Shown here: positions 12,650 to 24,103 of the stretch, one piece after another
Position numbering within the stretch: position 1 is the first letter of the stretch
Layout: each line of letters opens with the position of its first letter
DNA from: Ehretia macrophylla
Lineage: Eukaryota; Streptophyta; Magnoliopsida; Boraginales; Ehretiaceae
Length of the DNA: 64,000 bases
Assembly: GCA_037974665.1 (NCBI GenBank)
Contig: CM075764.1
Span: 83,723,825 to 83,787,824 of the forward strand
Direction: 5' to 3'
The notes under the pieces: generated by a model
Told to the model about the DNA's origin: nothing
What the model saw: only the letters and a program-made list of their open reading frames with translations
Database searches by the model: none
Program-made: the position numbers and the translations under genes

Positions 12650-13857
12650 ATAATTTTAGTCTCACTTAACTTGATCAATATTCCTTCTTTTTAAAAATAT
12701 TTTTACGAATACAATTTTTAAATACAAAAATACGTTTTCTAGAACTTTTATTTAAAATGAAGATATTATTTATTAGATAAGCTGAATGTGAAGACATCTA
12801 ATGGTCAAAAGAATCATTATTAACTACTCTTTTTTTTTTTCGTTCATTATTTAGTATTCATTAGCCATATCTTATATTCTTTCAGTGGCAGGTGTCCTTT
12901 TACAATAGGTAAACTACACATCAAGGAATATAATATTGTCCTGAGACCTTGACCAAACAATATTTTCTTTTTAATTTTTTGGGTCTGCTCCATAGCATAT
13001 GGGCATGCATGCATATGTGCGTCTGAAATTGCACAAGATTTTGTAGTTGTCTTAGGGGTTGAAAGTGTCACGTGACACGTGGAGTAAATGCGGCGCACGA
13101 TAAGGCAGCACATATGCCGTTCTTATAGTTGCCTCAACATGCAAAAATGGGTTTTTTTTTTTTTTTGGGTCGATGCAAAATATGGTTTGATCAAACTGCT
13201 CTTTCTGTTCATCGCTTTTCGCTGTTGAATATGCATAGGACTGTTGGAGGCTTACATTTTTCTTACTGAGTAGTTTTCACAAATTAAGACAGTTGTGATT
13301 CGACTCCCGATAAGTTTCTAAAATGAAGCTAGGAACCCTCTCTCTTTTCTCCTTGGAAACAAGTATTTCATTAGTCTCTAATTTAAATATACAAACCACT
13401 AGAAGTCTGAACGTGCCTCAAACTAGATTAGTAGTCTGTTCACAATTCATATGGTGTCTTAAGTACCGATTTAGATGGTACCAAGTTTAAGATGTATGCT
13501 GTGGTTTCTAGGGCATATTTCCAAAATGATATATGTAGAATCTGATGACTCATCATAAATTTTATCATATTTAAGAGTGTCTAATTTCTTCTCTTAGATA
13601 CACCGATCTATTTAGGGGAGCCAAGTGTAGTCAACTAGTATACAATACTCTATTGTGTGAGGTCCTCCTTGAACTAACCTGAGAGGCATTCGCTACCTCA
13701 GTTAGACCAAAGGGCTTTGATAGGTTTTCTTAATTGCTACTCCATTTTAGCCTTGAATTCTTTCAACAATGAAAGGATTCTGACTTGCATTGCATTAGCT
13801 AATTAAGAAGTGAGTGAGGATTGGAGCCTCGACTTACTCCAACTTATTTTTAAAATT
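12650..13857. other. Intergenic DNA, no gene recognised
   Basis: Short ORFs only. Near 13670-13725 the minus strand has weak A-box and B-box-like words, which is too little to call a tRNA gene or SINE. The rest shows no structure I can assign. Confidence 0.45.
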
Positions 13858-14383
13858 GATGGGCTAGAAAATGAAGCCCAAGCCAATTAGTAGCGCCCAA
13901 AGACTGCAAAGGAGGGCCAAACTAAATAATGGCCCTCAAATACCACTGGGCCGCACCCAACATGACGACAAAGTCAAATGGCTTGAAAAATGGTTGACCA
14001 ATTCAAAGGTAATCACAATTAATCCAACAAACATGCTCCCAAGAGCTTGAAAAATAGTGGGGAGTAGCCCCTACATCCATCGTGGGTCAATCCCACAACC
14101 CCCTTCAACAGCACTATGAGCTAAATTCAGCCTATAAATAGGTCCCAGCAATAAGCAAATGGGTCAACAAATTGTCATTGAACAATTTGTATTAGTTTAT
14201 TGCCTGTTTAAGCTCTATTTGGGCTCATTTTTCCCATTACTGACTTAAGCATCGGAGTGAAAACTAGGCATCAACCTAGGTTATTTGTTTTATAGGTAAT
14301 CCATCGAGGATTCATCAACTATTAGGCATTGGAGTTGAGTCTAAGCCCAATCTCTGTGCCCCATCTCGATTCCGACCTTAATA
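13858..14383 (+). repeat. 5' LTR region of the plus-strand gypsy element
   Basis: The segment ends just before the primer-binding site. A TATA box (TATAAATA) lies at 14133-14140, about 250 bp before the LTR end, which fits an LTR promoter. The start at about 13858 is approximate: a TG occurs there, but without a second LTR the edge cannot be proven. Confidence 0.45.
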
Positions 14384-14385
14384 GT

Positions 14386-14404
14386 TTGGCGCATTCTATG
14401 GGAA
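14386..14404 (+). other. Primer-binding site of the plus-strand gypsy element (mutated)
   Basis: It reads ttggcgcattctatgggaa. The minus-strand element at 29726-29743 has ttggcgccgtctgtggga at the same place, so this copy differs at four positions. It lies directly between the LTR-like leader and gag. Confidence 0.6.
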
Positions 14405-14429
14405 GAAATTAGTCATCCAATTATTCATC

Positions 14430-15867
14430 ATGGTATACATGAGGAGTCAGGTGCCCAGTGGCATCCGGCATACTCAGGATAAGTCCCAAATTTCGGGAGC
14501 AGAAAATACAGCTCAGCCAGCATTCACTCATCCACCACATCCGGTTACCACAAATCCTCCAGTGGTGACCACTACAGCAACAACCATACCAAACATGGCC
14601 ATACTGCCAAATTTGGCCTTATTATCTCAAGTAATAGATCTGCTAACCTTAATGTAGATGTTCTATAGCTCGCAAGGAGCAATGAACCAGTTCATACAAA
14701 CCCATGGCCTCGCTACGACCTCGGGGGTCTCTCCAGCTCAGCCTTAAACAAACCTTCCACCACACAATGCACCCAGGCAAGGAGGTCGATCGCTGAATTC
14801 CAAGCATCAGGATGGTGATACAGATTTGATTGATCTGGTTGATGGACAAAAGAATACTAGAACCAAGTTACAGGTAGTGGGGTTTGAGGGGCCTGAGGCT
14901 TCGTATGTGTGCTATGATCATTGTTGCAAAGGGAACTGACCTCTTTCAAAGGAGATTCAAGAAGAGCCCATCCTAAAGGGTTATAAGCCTCCTACACTGC
15001 CTACCTACGATGATGGAACAGCAGATCTTGAAGATCATTTGCAGGTCTTTGACCATCATATGAATTTTTACGATGTGTCAAACCTGGTTAAGTGCAAAGC
15101 CTTCCTCACTACCCTGGTCGGTGCGGCTCGTAGATGGTTTTCGAAACTACCCGCTGGATCTATCCGGACCTATGACCAGTTATCTAATGAGTTCTTGGAA
15201 TGCTTCGCTAGTAGCAAGAAGCCCTCTAAGCTCACGGCTTCCTTGCTGAACATTAAGCAGCGGAGGGGAGAAACCCTTCGGGATTACACACAAAGGTTTA
15301 ATCAAGTAGTGCTCAATGTGCCAGTCATTCAATAATCCATTGCACTAATGGCCTTATGCAAGGCCTGAAATCGCAATCCTTTCAGGACTCGTTAGCTCAA
15401 AAAGCCTTATAGACCCTCTCAGAATTAATGGCAAGAGAGGAGAAATATATACATTCAAAAGCGGTAGCATTGGCCAAGCGAGAAGAAGATAGGGACGATA
15501 GAAGACACAATCCTGGAAGAGGCAGAGGCTCTAGAGCTGATGAGAAAAAAGGGTCCTCAAAAGAAAAGCAGAAGAGCTCAGCAAGAGAGAGGTATAAATA
15601 ATACACCTCGCTGAATATCCCAAGAGTTGAGATCCTATATGAAATCCATGGAAAGGAAAACCTGAAAGGGCCAAAGAAGATAAATGGAAACCCAAACAAA
15701 AGAAATAGGGATAAGTATTGCAGGTTCTATGATGATCATGGCCATGATACCAAAGAATGCAAGAAGCTGAGGGATAAGATCGAATCTTTGGTCAGAAGGG
15801 GAAGACTTGTCAATTACCAAATTAAGGAACGAAGAGGTAGAATAGAACAAGAACCTTAGCGAGACCG
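14430..15867 (+). pseudogene. gag of the plus-strand gypsy element (broken)
   Basis: The retrotransposon gag core is readable at about 14979-15335 (a Leu-rich capsid-like fold including 'AFLTTLVGAARRWFSKL' and 'RRGETLRDYTQRFNQV'). A basic Arg/Lys/Gly region follows, then a zinc-knuckle-like motif of the form CX3YX2HGHX3EC at about 15719-15755. In-frame stops interrupt it at several points, including near 14655, 15333 and 15410. Its normal role is the virus-like particle shell. This copy cannot encode one. Confidence 0.75.
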
Positions 15868-16089
15868 AGATCAGAGCCCCAGACCTAGGTAGCCAGACAG
15901 GCATGTAGGGGTCATGGATATCATAGCAGGAAATCCTACAGCAGGAGGTGAAACACAGGTAGGAACGAGATCTTACCTAAGGTCAGGAATAGGTGAACCA
16001 CTCACCACCAAACTAGAAAAGGAAGAACAAATAACCTTCACCTCGGAGGACCTCATAGGACTTATTGTCCTACATAATGATCCTTTGTT

Positions 16090-16380
16090 GATCTAGGTCA
16101 CAATTGTTAATTTCTTTGTGAAGAGAATAATGGTTGATACAGGTAGCTTGATGAAAGTTCTATTCCTGAATTCCTTTATCAAGCTCGACATCAACCGTAG
16201 CAATCTAAGCCCTATGAGAGGAACCCTGTGTGGATTCACGGGAGACCCTTTTCTACCAGAAGGCATCATCAACCTACCCTTAACTTTGGGGACAGACAAA
16301 AAGAAGGTAACCATCATGAGAGACTTCATTGTTATAGATTACAGGTCTACCTACAATGGGATAATGGGACGTGTATCCTA
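16090..16380 (+). pseudogene. Retropepsin-like protease of the plus-strand gypsy element
   Basis: The open stretch contains the aspartic protease signature DTGS (about codons 6-9 of the frame beginning at 16118), then the expected beta-strand pattern and 'STYNGIMGR', which is the conserved end of Ty3/gypsy protease domains. The active-site triad is intact, but a stop follows at about 16379. Confidence 0.75.
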
Positions 16381-16789
16381 GTTGTAATCTTCCCATATCA
16401 TCAGAAGTTGAGATTCCCCACTTCGACAGGGATAACCACTATAATGGGGGACCAACTCTTAGCTCAAGAATGTTATACAACACCCCTAAAGATCCTAGGA
16501 CCAGTAGCACAACTGCCAAAGTCCCCTAAGGAAGAGGAGAAAGAAAGAAGACCAACCCCAGCAAGAGAGTTGACAGAAATAGAACTGACCCCGAATAAAA
16601 GAGGTATAATTAATTTCTTTTCAAGCAACATACATATATTTGTCTAGTCTTCAACTGATATGACAGGAGTAAACCCAAACATAGCTAACCACTACCTAAA
16701 CATGGATCTAGCTCACTGACCTGTCCGCCAAAAGAAAATGAAATTCGGTATAGAAAAAAGTCGTAACATCCGAGAAGAAGTAAAAAATG

Positions 16790-17340
16790 CTACTAGAAGC
16801 TGGCCATATCTGAGAGGTTAAATACCCAGAGTGGCTAGCCAATGTAGTGCTAGTGCCAAAGCCTAATAGTAAATGGCGAATCTGTGTTCACTTTACGGAC
16901 CTCAATAAGGCTTGCCCTAAGGACTATTATCCATTGCCCAGGATAGATTAGCTAGTGGATGCAACTTAAGGATGTGAGCTTCTCACATTCATGGATGCCT
17001 TCAAAAGGATAGAACCAGATCAGGATGGCTCCACAAGATGAAGAAAAAATAGCCTTCATAACCGACTCTGGTACCTATTGCAATAAGGTGATGCCTTTTG
17101 TGTTAAAAAATACCAGAGCTACCTACAGAGAATGGTTAACAAGGTCTTTGAAGCTTAGATTAGTCGGAACATAGAGGTCTACATGGACGATATGTTGGTC
17201 AAAAGTAAGAATGCCAACACACACGTGACTGAGCTCACTAAAACATTCACTACTATGGAGAGATTCGGGATCAAGCTCAATACAAAAAAGTATGCCTTTG
17301 CATAAAGATATAAAAATTCATAGGATTTATGGTGACCAGC
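16790..17340 (+). pseudogene. Reverse transcriptase of the plus-strand gypsy element (broken)
   Basis: Recognisable RT blocks are 'VPKPNSKWRICVHFTDLNKA' with 'PKDYYPLPRI' following, 'FMDAF' (block A, with Asp), the polymerase box YMDD at 17180-17191 followed by MLVKS, and the GIKLN-K thumb start. There are several stops and frameshifts between blocks, so it is inactive. Confidence 0.8.
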
Positions 17341-17599
17341 AGAGGCTTAGAGGTAAATCCAGAAAAAATCCAGGCCTTCCTGGAGATGAACCTATCGAGA
17401 AGCATCAAAGAGGTCCAGTCATTAACCAGAAAGGTAGTTGCATTGAGCCGTTTCATATCCAGGTCCGTAGACAAATGTGCTCCATTCTCCAAAGTACTCA
17501 GGAAACCAAAAGATTTCCAATGGACAGAGAAGTATCAAGGTCATTTGAGGACTTAAAAGAATACTTTAAATCTCTACCGCTGTTATGGGCGATATACTA

Positions 17600-18270
17600 A
17601 CCCTTCATTTGGCCAGCTCCACAACAGTAGTAGAAACCGCATTAGTTTAAGAAAGACGGAAGGCAACAAAGACCTGTGTGTTATATAAGTAAGGTCCCAA
17701 GATAGGTAGAACTAAGGTACTCAACTATTGAGTGAATTACCCTCGCTCTAGTTACAGCTTCACGGAAACTGAAGCATTACTTTGGTGCTTACATAATCAG
17801 AGAGATGATCGACATGCCATTAAGACAGGTTTTGCCTAAGCCAAAAGCTTGAAGGCGACTTCTCAAGTGGGCGATCGATCTCAGTTAGTTTGACATACAC
17901 TATTAGCCCTGTGTATCCATTAAAGCTAGGTTCTTGCTTATTTGAAAACATACCAGAGTTACCTACCGTGGATATAACCATAGACTCTTAGTTGGTAATA
18001 AATCAATTCTCAGGGGAATTTGAAACAAAGGACCCTACCATGAAGGCCTACCTCCAAAAGGTGAAAGAGTTAATATCTGGACTGGAAAGGTTCCATATCC
18101 AACAAGTTCCTCGCATGGAGAATGAAAAGGCAGACGCCCTCTCCCGCCTAGCTCTAGGAACCCTTCGACTTACTATAGTCAAGATTGATGAAATAGAGAG
18201 GCTTGCAGTAATCACAAACGAAGTGGACGTGGAAGTAGCTATTATGGATGTCCAAGATATGTAGACAAAA
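17600..18270 (+). pseudogene. RNase H region of the plus-strand gypsy element (broken)
   Basis: Downstream of RT the sequence keeps the connection domain (YYIS-like KVPR segment near 17680) and the RNase H end: a degraded D-S-Q/L-V-I-N-Q-F-S-G-E-F segment near 17985-18020, 'KVKELISGLERFHIQQVPR' and 'ENEKADALSRLA'. Stops interrupt it. The order matches Tat-type elements, which often carry an archaeal-type RNase H, but that subtype is not shown here. Confidence 0.7.
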
Positions 18271-18419
18271 CCTATTATGGCATACCTCGAGTTAGGGGAG
18301 CTCCCCCAAGGTGGGACAGAAGCAACACGAAGTATGCTTCTAGGTTCCTTATCCTAGGAGGGCAGTTTCATAAAAAGTCTTATTGATGCCCACTATTAAA
18401 ATATGTAGACCTATTAGAA

Positions 18420-18776
18420 GGAAACTACATACTTAGAAAAGTCCATGAAAGGGTATTCCAGAATCACCTCAGAGCCAAAGCACTAGCTCAGAAAGCCTTA
18501 AGACTAGGGTACTTTTTGCCCACCTTCCAACAAGATGCAAGAACCTAGTGCGAAAGTGTGATAGTTGCCAGAGGTATGCCCAAATATAAAGATAGCCCGC
18601 CACTGAGCTCATAGCAATGACCAGTCTCTAGCCTTTTGCACAATGAGGGCTAGATATTTTAGGGCCACTACCTCTTAGTTCGTCGTAAAGAAAATTCATA
18701 TTTATGGCAGTACACTATTTCACCAAGTGGATAGAAACAAAAGTAGTTGCAAAAATAACATACAAAGTTGAAGGTT
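18420..18776 (+). pseudogene. Integrase N-terminal part of the plus-strand gypsy element, truncated
   Basis: The HHCC zinc-binding segment is readable ('YFLPTFQQDARTLVRKCDSC'), followed by the core entry (GLDILGPLPL, then VHYFTKWIE) with the first catalytic Asp region. At about 18776 homology ends and unrelated repeat DNA begins, so the rest of integrase and the 3' LTR are missing. Confidence 0.7.
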
Positions 18777-20376
18777 AATTAGGCATCCTAAAGCTACTAG
18801 TTCTAATCAGTTTTAGGTTTATTTAACTGATTAAACACACTTAATTGGATAAAGGACCGATTTTACTACAAAAATATGCACGGAATGGCTAGAACATATA
18901 TCTATTGCATTAAATAAATTTTGGACATATTTAATACCTGAGAATATTGGCTTACATGTTGATAGCTGTCCAAGGCTACAAAATTCGTCCAAGGGTGTAT
19001 TGTCCATGAAACTTCCTTCTTGTGACCGAATGCCTTTTGATGTGATCCTTGATCGACTTGTGGGAGTGGATTCACCTTGCATAGTGATTTCTAGTATGTA
19101 TTTTCGTGTGAAAGAGAGAGGGGCATGACTCAGAAGTGGTTAGGCATTAAATTTTTCGTGTATATCATCTTGATATACTTTTGATCATGCAAGAGTTCAA
19201 GTCATAGAGTTTCATTGCAATCAGGAATGTATCTAGACCCATTCATGGCTTCTAGCTTTCTTTGTAGATAACTCTTTCTTGAATAATCAATCCATATGCA
19301 TAGATACCTTCTCTACATGTTTGCCACACGCCTGGATAAGCCTAGCACAGGTTGGCACATGCTACCTTATCCAATAGTTTACATAACAAGCTTCATTGTC
19401 TATTTTAGAAAGTTTTACTTAAAAGATGAAATTATTTCCTAATATGGAGTCCCAGTTGCATTAGGACTCTCTAAATTTGACGAAGTGTCACATTTAGAAA
19501 CCACACTTTATTGCAAGTATATCAATTAAAGATTTTAGCTAGAAGGGGGACTCGAAGACATAATCATCCTAGCTCTTGAGATTACCAAAATGCTCTTGCT
19601 AGCCCTTAGCTATATTTTGGCACTCAAACCTTAACTCATTCCACTAAAGAGTCATGGTTTTCACTCTAGGACAATTATTGCACCCACGTAAAAGCTTGCC
19701 ATAAAGAATATGATATTTGTCTTTGAGCTACTAAGTAAAATGACCGAAATGCCCTTCTATATAGAACCTGTAATCAATAATAGGTCTAAACATTGTACTA
19801 TCAACCTTTATTGATTACCTTTATTCTTTGTGCCTCTAATCTTCCAATAATCATTTTCTAGATATTATTCTCTTCATCTAGGGAGTAACCCACAAGTTCA
19901 ATATCTAAATATAGTCATGATTGACTATATTACTAAGTACTTAGGTTTAGATGATTAATGAGATTTTACAAAGGGTTTATAACCCACCAATTAAGATGAC
20001 ATAGAACGTCTTGACACATATGCATATACCAACTAGCCAAGTCCATGTATCCAAAATGCCGAGCTGTTAACCCATATAAGATCTCACCCATAGTGAATCA
20101 AAACACATGTGCTTGAGTTCATTGGTCATCCACATATGCTCAAGAGCTAAAGCATTGGTCTTTTAGTAGCTTCAGATGTTTCTGATCTCATAAGAGCGAT
20201 AGTACTTTTACAGAGATCACATCTACCATCGTCCAGTTCAATTCACTCTCATGCACTAATGAAAAAATTCCAGAAAGCCCTTCCAATGTGTTATGTGATT
20301 TCTAACGCAAGTGCATATATCGCAACAAGTAATAAAATGACTACAAGGAGTATGGCTACAAGGAGTAAAGATCGTT
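18777..20376. repeat. Non-coding repeat-derived DNA, unclassified
   Basis: There is no intact ORF. The general look (moderate GC, few ORFs, segments around 19900-20300 with alternating Pu/Py phrases) suggests LTR-derived sequence of an unidentified element, probably truncated. The end of this block (20290-20376) continues across the TRIM insertion into 20970 onward. Confidence 0.4.
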
Positions 20377-20635
20377 TGTGGTGAACCCATCCTACATCGG
20401 AAGGTTACGAGCTAGGCCAACTGAATATATAGAGATGACTTTTATATTCGTGCACGCGTGTTTTCCTGGCAGTGGCTGGGATGCGACAAAACCGTGAGGG
20501 GTATGGGCTCCAAAGCGGACAATACGTGCATAGTGCGTGTCCGGGCCCACTCGCCATGGCCTCTTGTGCTCGCTTGGACCGTTAAGGCCAGGGGGTTACA
20601 TGCAGGCATGGGAGTGTTGGTTCCGGGGTATTACA
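20377..20635 (+). repeat. 5' LTR of the TRIM
   Basis: 259 bp with TG...CA ends, matching 20711-20969 at about 93 percent by eye. It contains a TATA-like word (aatatatagag) near 20425. Confidence 0.92.
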
Positions 20636-20639
20636 AAAT

Positions 20640-20651
20640 TGGTATTAGAGC
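20640..20651 (+). other. TRIM primer-binding site (initiator tRNA-Met type)
   Basis: It reads tggtattagagc, one transition away from the plant initiator tRNA-Met complement tggtatcagagc, 4 bp after the end of the 5' LTR. Confidence 0.88.
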
Positions 20652-20697
20652 GGACCTTCCTTTGTATCAGTGTCCCGCGAGGGCGCTGGGCCTCCTT

Positions 20698-20710
20698 AAG
20701 GAGGGGTGGA
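20698..20710 (+). other. TRIM polypurine tract
   Basis: The purine-rich run aaggaggggtgga lies immediately before the first base of the 3' LTR, which is where plus-strand priming occurs in LTR elements. Confidence 0.75.
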
Positions 20711-20969
20711 TGTGGTGAACCCATCCTACATTGGAAGGTTATGAGCTGGGCCAACTGAATATATAGAGATGTCTTGTATATTCGTGCACGCGCGTTTTCC
20801 TGGCAGTGGCTGGGAGACGACAAAACCATGAGGGGTATGGGCTCCAAAGCGAACAATACGTGCACAGTGCGTGTCCGGGCCCACTCGCCATGGCCTCTTA
20901 TGCTCGCTTGGATCGTTAAGGCTAGGGGGTTACATGCAGGCATGGAAGTGTTGGTTCCGGGGCGTTACA
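20711..20969 (+). repeat. 3' LTR of the TRIM
   Basis: 259 bp, the same length as the 5' LTR with no indels between them. It is followed directly by the second copy of the TCGTT target duplication. Confidence 0.92.
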
Positions 20970-23673
20970 TCGTTCCTACAAGGACTAAGATTATTAACTA
21001 CTGAAATTGGTGTAGCTCTAACTTTATTTGGACAACCACGATTTGAGAATTTGTAGATAACGACTACAGAAACTATGAAACTTATGAAAATAACAACCAA
21101 AACAATTATGGACCGAATACAAAACGGGTAATTCAATAATTAAAAGGCTCTAGGGTTCCGATTTCACCAAGATTAATCCTACTTGAAACTATTAATTGAA
21201 ATCAATTGACGCCTATTCCCTACGTTGCCAGCAATTTCGCTAAGGTAAATATTAATCTTTCTCAAGCATCAATAACCTATCCCAATAAGCAAGCTAACTA
21301 CATCTCTGTGATAACTGTAAACTTATGGAACGCATTAATCCTTAGAAATTTAACTGCTGCACTAGATCTCATAACTATCTCTAGCTTATGACGATTTAAT
21401 GGTATTTCACACGTGGTCTAATTTAGTTATCACTTCTCAATCTCAAACTAAATCACGCATCATGCGATTGTTGATCAGGCAATCATAAGCATTAAACTTA
21501 GCATGAAAATGGAATAGTTCATCAATCAATCAAAACCAAAAGCATCAAATATTCATAATCTGGCTACATCGTAGCCCTAGAAAAATAGCTTAGAACATAA
21601 TCATGAAAATAAATAAAATCCAAAACTTAATATAAGTCATGATAATAGAGATAGAGAAAACTAGGATTTGGAGAAGAATCGTAGTAGAAGTCCATCTCTG
21701 GATTGTTCTCCGTCTTCAACTCGCGAATCCTGAAGTTTTCCTCTCTTTGGAACGTTGCTTTTCTCTCCCAAAACCAGCCACTAGCAAAGGCTTCCACATC
21801 TAATGTCTATTGTCTTCTTTTTAACATAGGGTTTCTTCTTATTGCGCCTTTTTATAAAATTGCCCTTAAATTTCCTGCGATACTGCGCAGCTGCGCGATA
21901 ACTGCGCTACTTTTACTTTTTCTTCAATTTCTCTTTCAGTTGCACGAAAGCTAATCCTTTACTATTTCTCTTCAATCTTTGCCTCAAAACTTAGCTTGTC
22001 ACTTGGAAATTACCTACAACTCAAATCAAACACAAAACCAATCAAATTGCTCATAAACTACTCAAGAACTAACAAAATTTAAGTAAAAATGTGCTAAAAT
22101 AATATATCAATAATACACCCAACAAACACCCCCAAACTTAAGCTTAGCTTGTCCTCAAGCAAAAGACATACTAAAGAAAGAACAACCAAAAAACTAAAGA
22201 CTCAACACAATACAACTCATGAAAGCAATACTGTAGAATAGTAAATTTCCAAGGCCTCAATAGCTTTATTTCACATTCACTCAATGCTGAATTTTCAGAC
22301 TTTTGCTATTATATTCAAATTGAAAATTTGGCATTACAACATTACTACACAATAATTAACAAACCTATAGAAGCAACTACAACTCAATTTCAACAACTAC
22401 AACAACAATTATTCAAATATAAGCCAAATAATCAATTTAAATACCCAAAAAATAAAAATACATGTTGCTACTGTTTAAAATGGATACAAATGCATATAAT
22501 TGGTCCTTATCATCTACTAAGCAATAATTTAACATTAATTTAACAAAATAGCAACTACAAATGCATCAACCAAAAATTCAACTCAACTTTAAAATTATTA
22601 ACTATATTTTTCCCTCACCTTTGATCAAAATTAATGCTAGGAATAGGTATAATATGTGCCTAACAAGTAATTTCAAGCTTTGAATGACTCAATTCGGCTT
22701 TGAAATGCAAAATCTATGAGAAAAATACTTTGAAAACCTAACTAAAAATATTTCTTCACTCTCCCTCAAGGTGAACGACTACTAGGTGAGAAATGAGTGG
22801 GTTTGAACTTATTTTTCTGATTTATGAGTATATTATGCATATATATAAGCTTGGTCAACAAAATAATCAAAAGTCAAAGTTGTCAACCTTGTGTTTTTAG
22901 TTATTTTTAGCCTACAATACATATATATACTAAATCTAACTTATATACATATTTAGTAGTCTAAAATTACTTGACAACATTTTATATAAGCATGCATATA
23001 AATACATCCCAGCTACAAAACCCGATTTTGCAAAAGAAGTTAAAAAGTCACATTATTTGTTTTGCAAATGTGTTTTAAATGTACAACCAATATATAATCA
23101 CTTAATATTATATATAAATTCATATATATCGTTTATAATATATACTAGGTCAACAAAATTCAACATAAGAATCAGGCTCAACAGAAATTACTATTCGGCT
23201 CAAAAACGCTATTTTTCACCCGAAAAGTTTATTTCAAATTCCTAATTTGTTTCAGAAATAATTTTTAGTAAATCATGGGTATTTTAATAATGGAAGACTA
23301 GTTTTTAAAATATTTAAAAGACTAGTTTCAAAAATTTAACGAAAAGGTCCTCAAATGCTATTAAAAGGCACTTTAAATGAAATTCTCACCAAAAATCTTT
23401 ATAAAAGTTTTATGAATGCACATATATCATGTAATAGGAGTAGTATTTATAAATAAACCTAGTTTGGTCAAAGAAGATGAAAGGTCAAAAGTCAAAGAAG
23501 ACCAAAAGTCAACATTTTTCAAAAGTCAAACAAAATTCAAATGAAACTGAAATGCACATTTAGCTTAGTATTTTTGTGTAATTCATACATATGCACGTAT
23601 ATGAGTTCAAATAATATATATAAACAAGTGAAAACACGTAATTGCAAATAAAGAAAAATTCGGGGTCTCACAA
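20970..23673. repeat. Repeat-derived non-coding DNA ending in an LTR edge at 23673
   Basis: Very AT-rich and non-coding. From 20970 the sequence continues the host phrase cut by the TRIM (…agatcgtt | cctacaaggac…). The block ends at 23673 with 'tcggggtctcaca'. On the minus strand this is TGTGAGACCCCGA, the same start seen at the solo LTR ending at 58754. I read 23673 as the start of a minus-strand LTR whose other end was not found; it may be truncated. Repeated AAAGTCAA words occur at 23470-23530. Confidence 0.45.
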
Positions 23674-23683
23674 GGGATTCCGA

Positions 23684-24103
23684 CCAAAAGCTCAAAGACA
23701 TTACTGATAAGGTCAGACCCGATGGTGAGAAGGCCATCCAAGCCTTCAAGGATAGTGAATGAGGAACTGAGTTCCTAGTGAGTATGCCAACAAAATGTCA
23801 AAATTGGGCTATGCCGAAGGATATTTCCGAGGCCAGCTCATGGCTCGTCAGAGGGCGAGGGCCTTCTACCCCTATAACAAGACGGGCTTCATCGAGAGTG
23901 TAGAGGCCCTCTCTAAGGACTTTTGGGAGATCCCCGAGCTATCGTCCGACCTCAACGCCGCAGCTGAGGAGATCAAGAGGTACGTAGATGGTGAGGGCGA
24001 CCAGCCTAACGAGGAGTCCCAGGGCGAGAAGGAGGGTACACCTATCGCGAACCCTACTACCATGGTCGCTGGATCCAGATTTGTCGTACCTCCAAAAACT
24101 TGA
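23684..24103 (+). CDS. Antisense ORF in the 3' region of the Tat-type element (frameshifted)
   Basis: The open part is 102 codons (23795-24103), much richer in GC than its surroundings, with a Glu/Ser/Gly-rich C-terminus. The upstream frame from about 23677 encodes a Lys/Asp/Glu-rich, coiled-coil-like segment that joins this frame only through a frameshift near 23780-23800, with a stop at about 23760. The N-terminus is lost at the LTR edge at 23673. It lies antisense to the gag-pol genes, downstream of integrase. Tat-lineage elements are known to carry extra ORFs there in antisense; their function is not established. I do not recognise a domain. Confidence 0.55.

Larger units (their letters stand above)
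13858..18776 (+). mobile_element. Degenerate Ty3/gypsy (Tat-type) retrotransposon, 3' truncated
   Basis: The order on the plus strand is: LTR-like leader with TATA box, primer-binding site, gag, protease, reverse transcriptase, RNase H, start of integrase. That is the Ty3/gypsy order. The primer-binding site has the TTGGCGCCGTCTGTGGGA pattern (mutated) shared with the minus-strand Tat-type element at 23.7-30.3 kb. The reading frame is broken by dozens of stops and frameshifts, many of them TAG codons at positions expected to be Trp or Gln, as G-to-A and C-to-T decay would produce. The integrase stops soon after its HHCC zinc-binding part and first catalytic Asp region, where unrelated sequence begins. 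No 3' LTR is seen. The left boundary near 13858 is a guess. Confidence 0.85.
20377..20969 (+). mobile_element. Complete TRIM (terminal-repeat retrotransposon in miniature)
   Basis: Two 259-bp direct repeats, 20377-20635 and 20711-20969, each start TGTGGTGAACCC and end TTACA (TG...CA). They enclose only 75 bp. The internal part starts with a primer-binding site close to the initiator tRNA-Met complement and ends with a purine tract. The element is flanked by the perfect 5-bp target duplication TCGTT (20372-20376 and 20970-20974). By eye the two LTRs differ at about 17 of 259 positions, nearly all transitions, so the insertion is not recent. It has no coding capacity and must have been moved by proteins from an autonomous element. 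Internal words resemble the Katydid-type TRIM group; this comparison is from memory. Confidence 0.92.

Noticed and set aside
13670-13725. tRNA-like words on the minus strand
   Set aside because: A-box-like and B-box-like words are present, but no acceptor or anticodon stem can be paired.
20377-20969. Possibility that the TRIM is a Cassandra element carrying a 5S RNA promoter
   Set aside because: I compared the LTR with the plant 5S rRNA gene by eye and found no A box / C box arrangement or 5S-like block.
20458-21056. Several overlapping ORFs on both strands
   Set aside because: They lie inside or across the TRIM LTRs, are near-duplicates of each other, and encode no domain. They are by-products of a GC-richer repeat.
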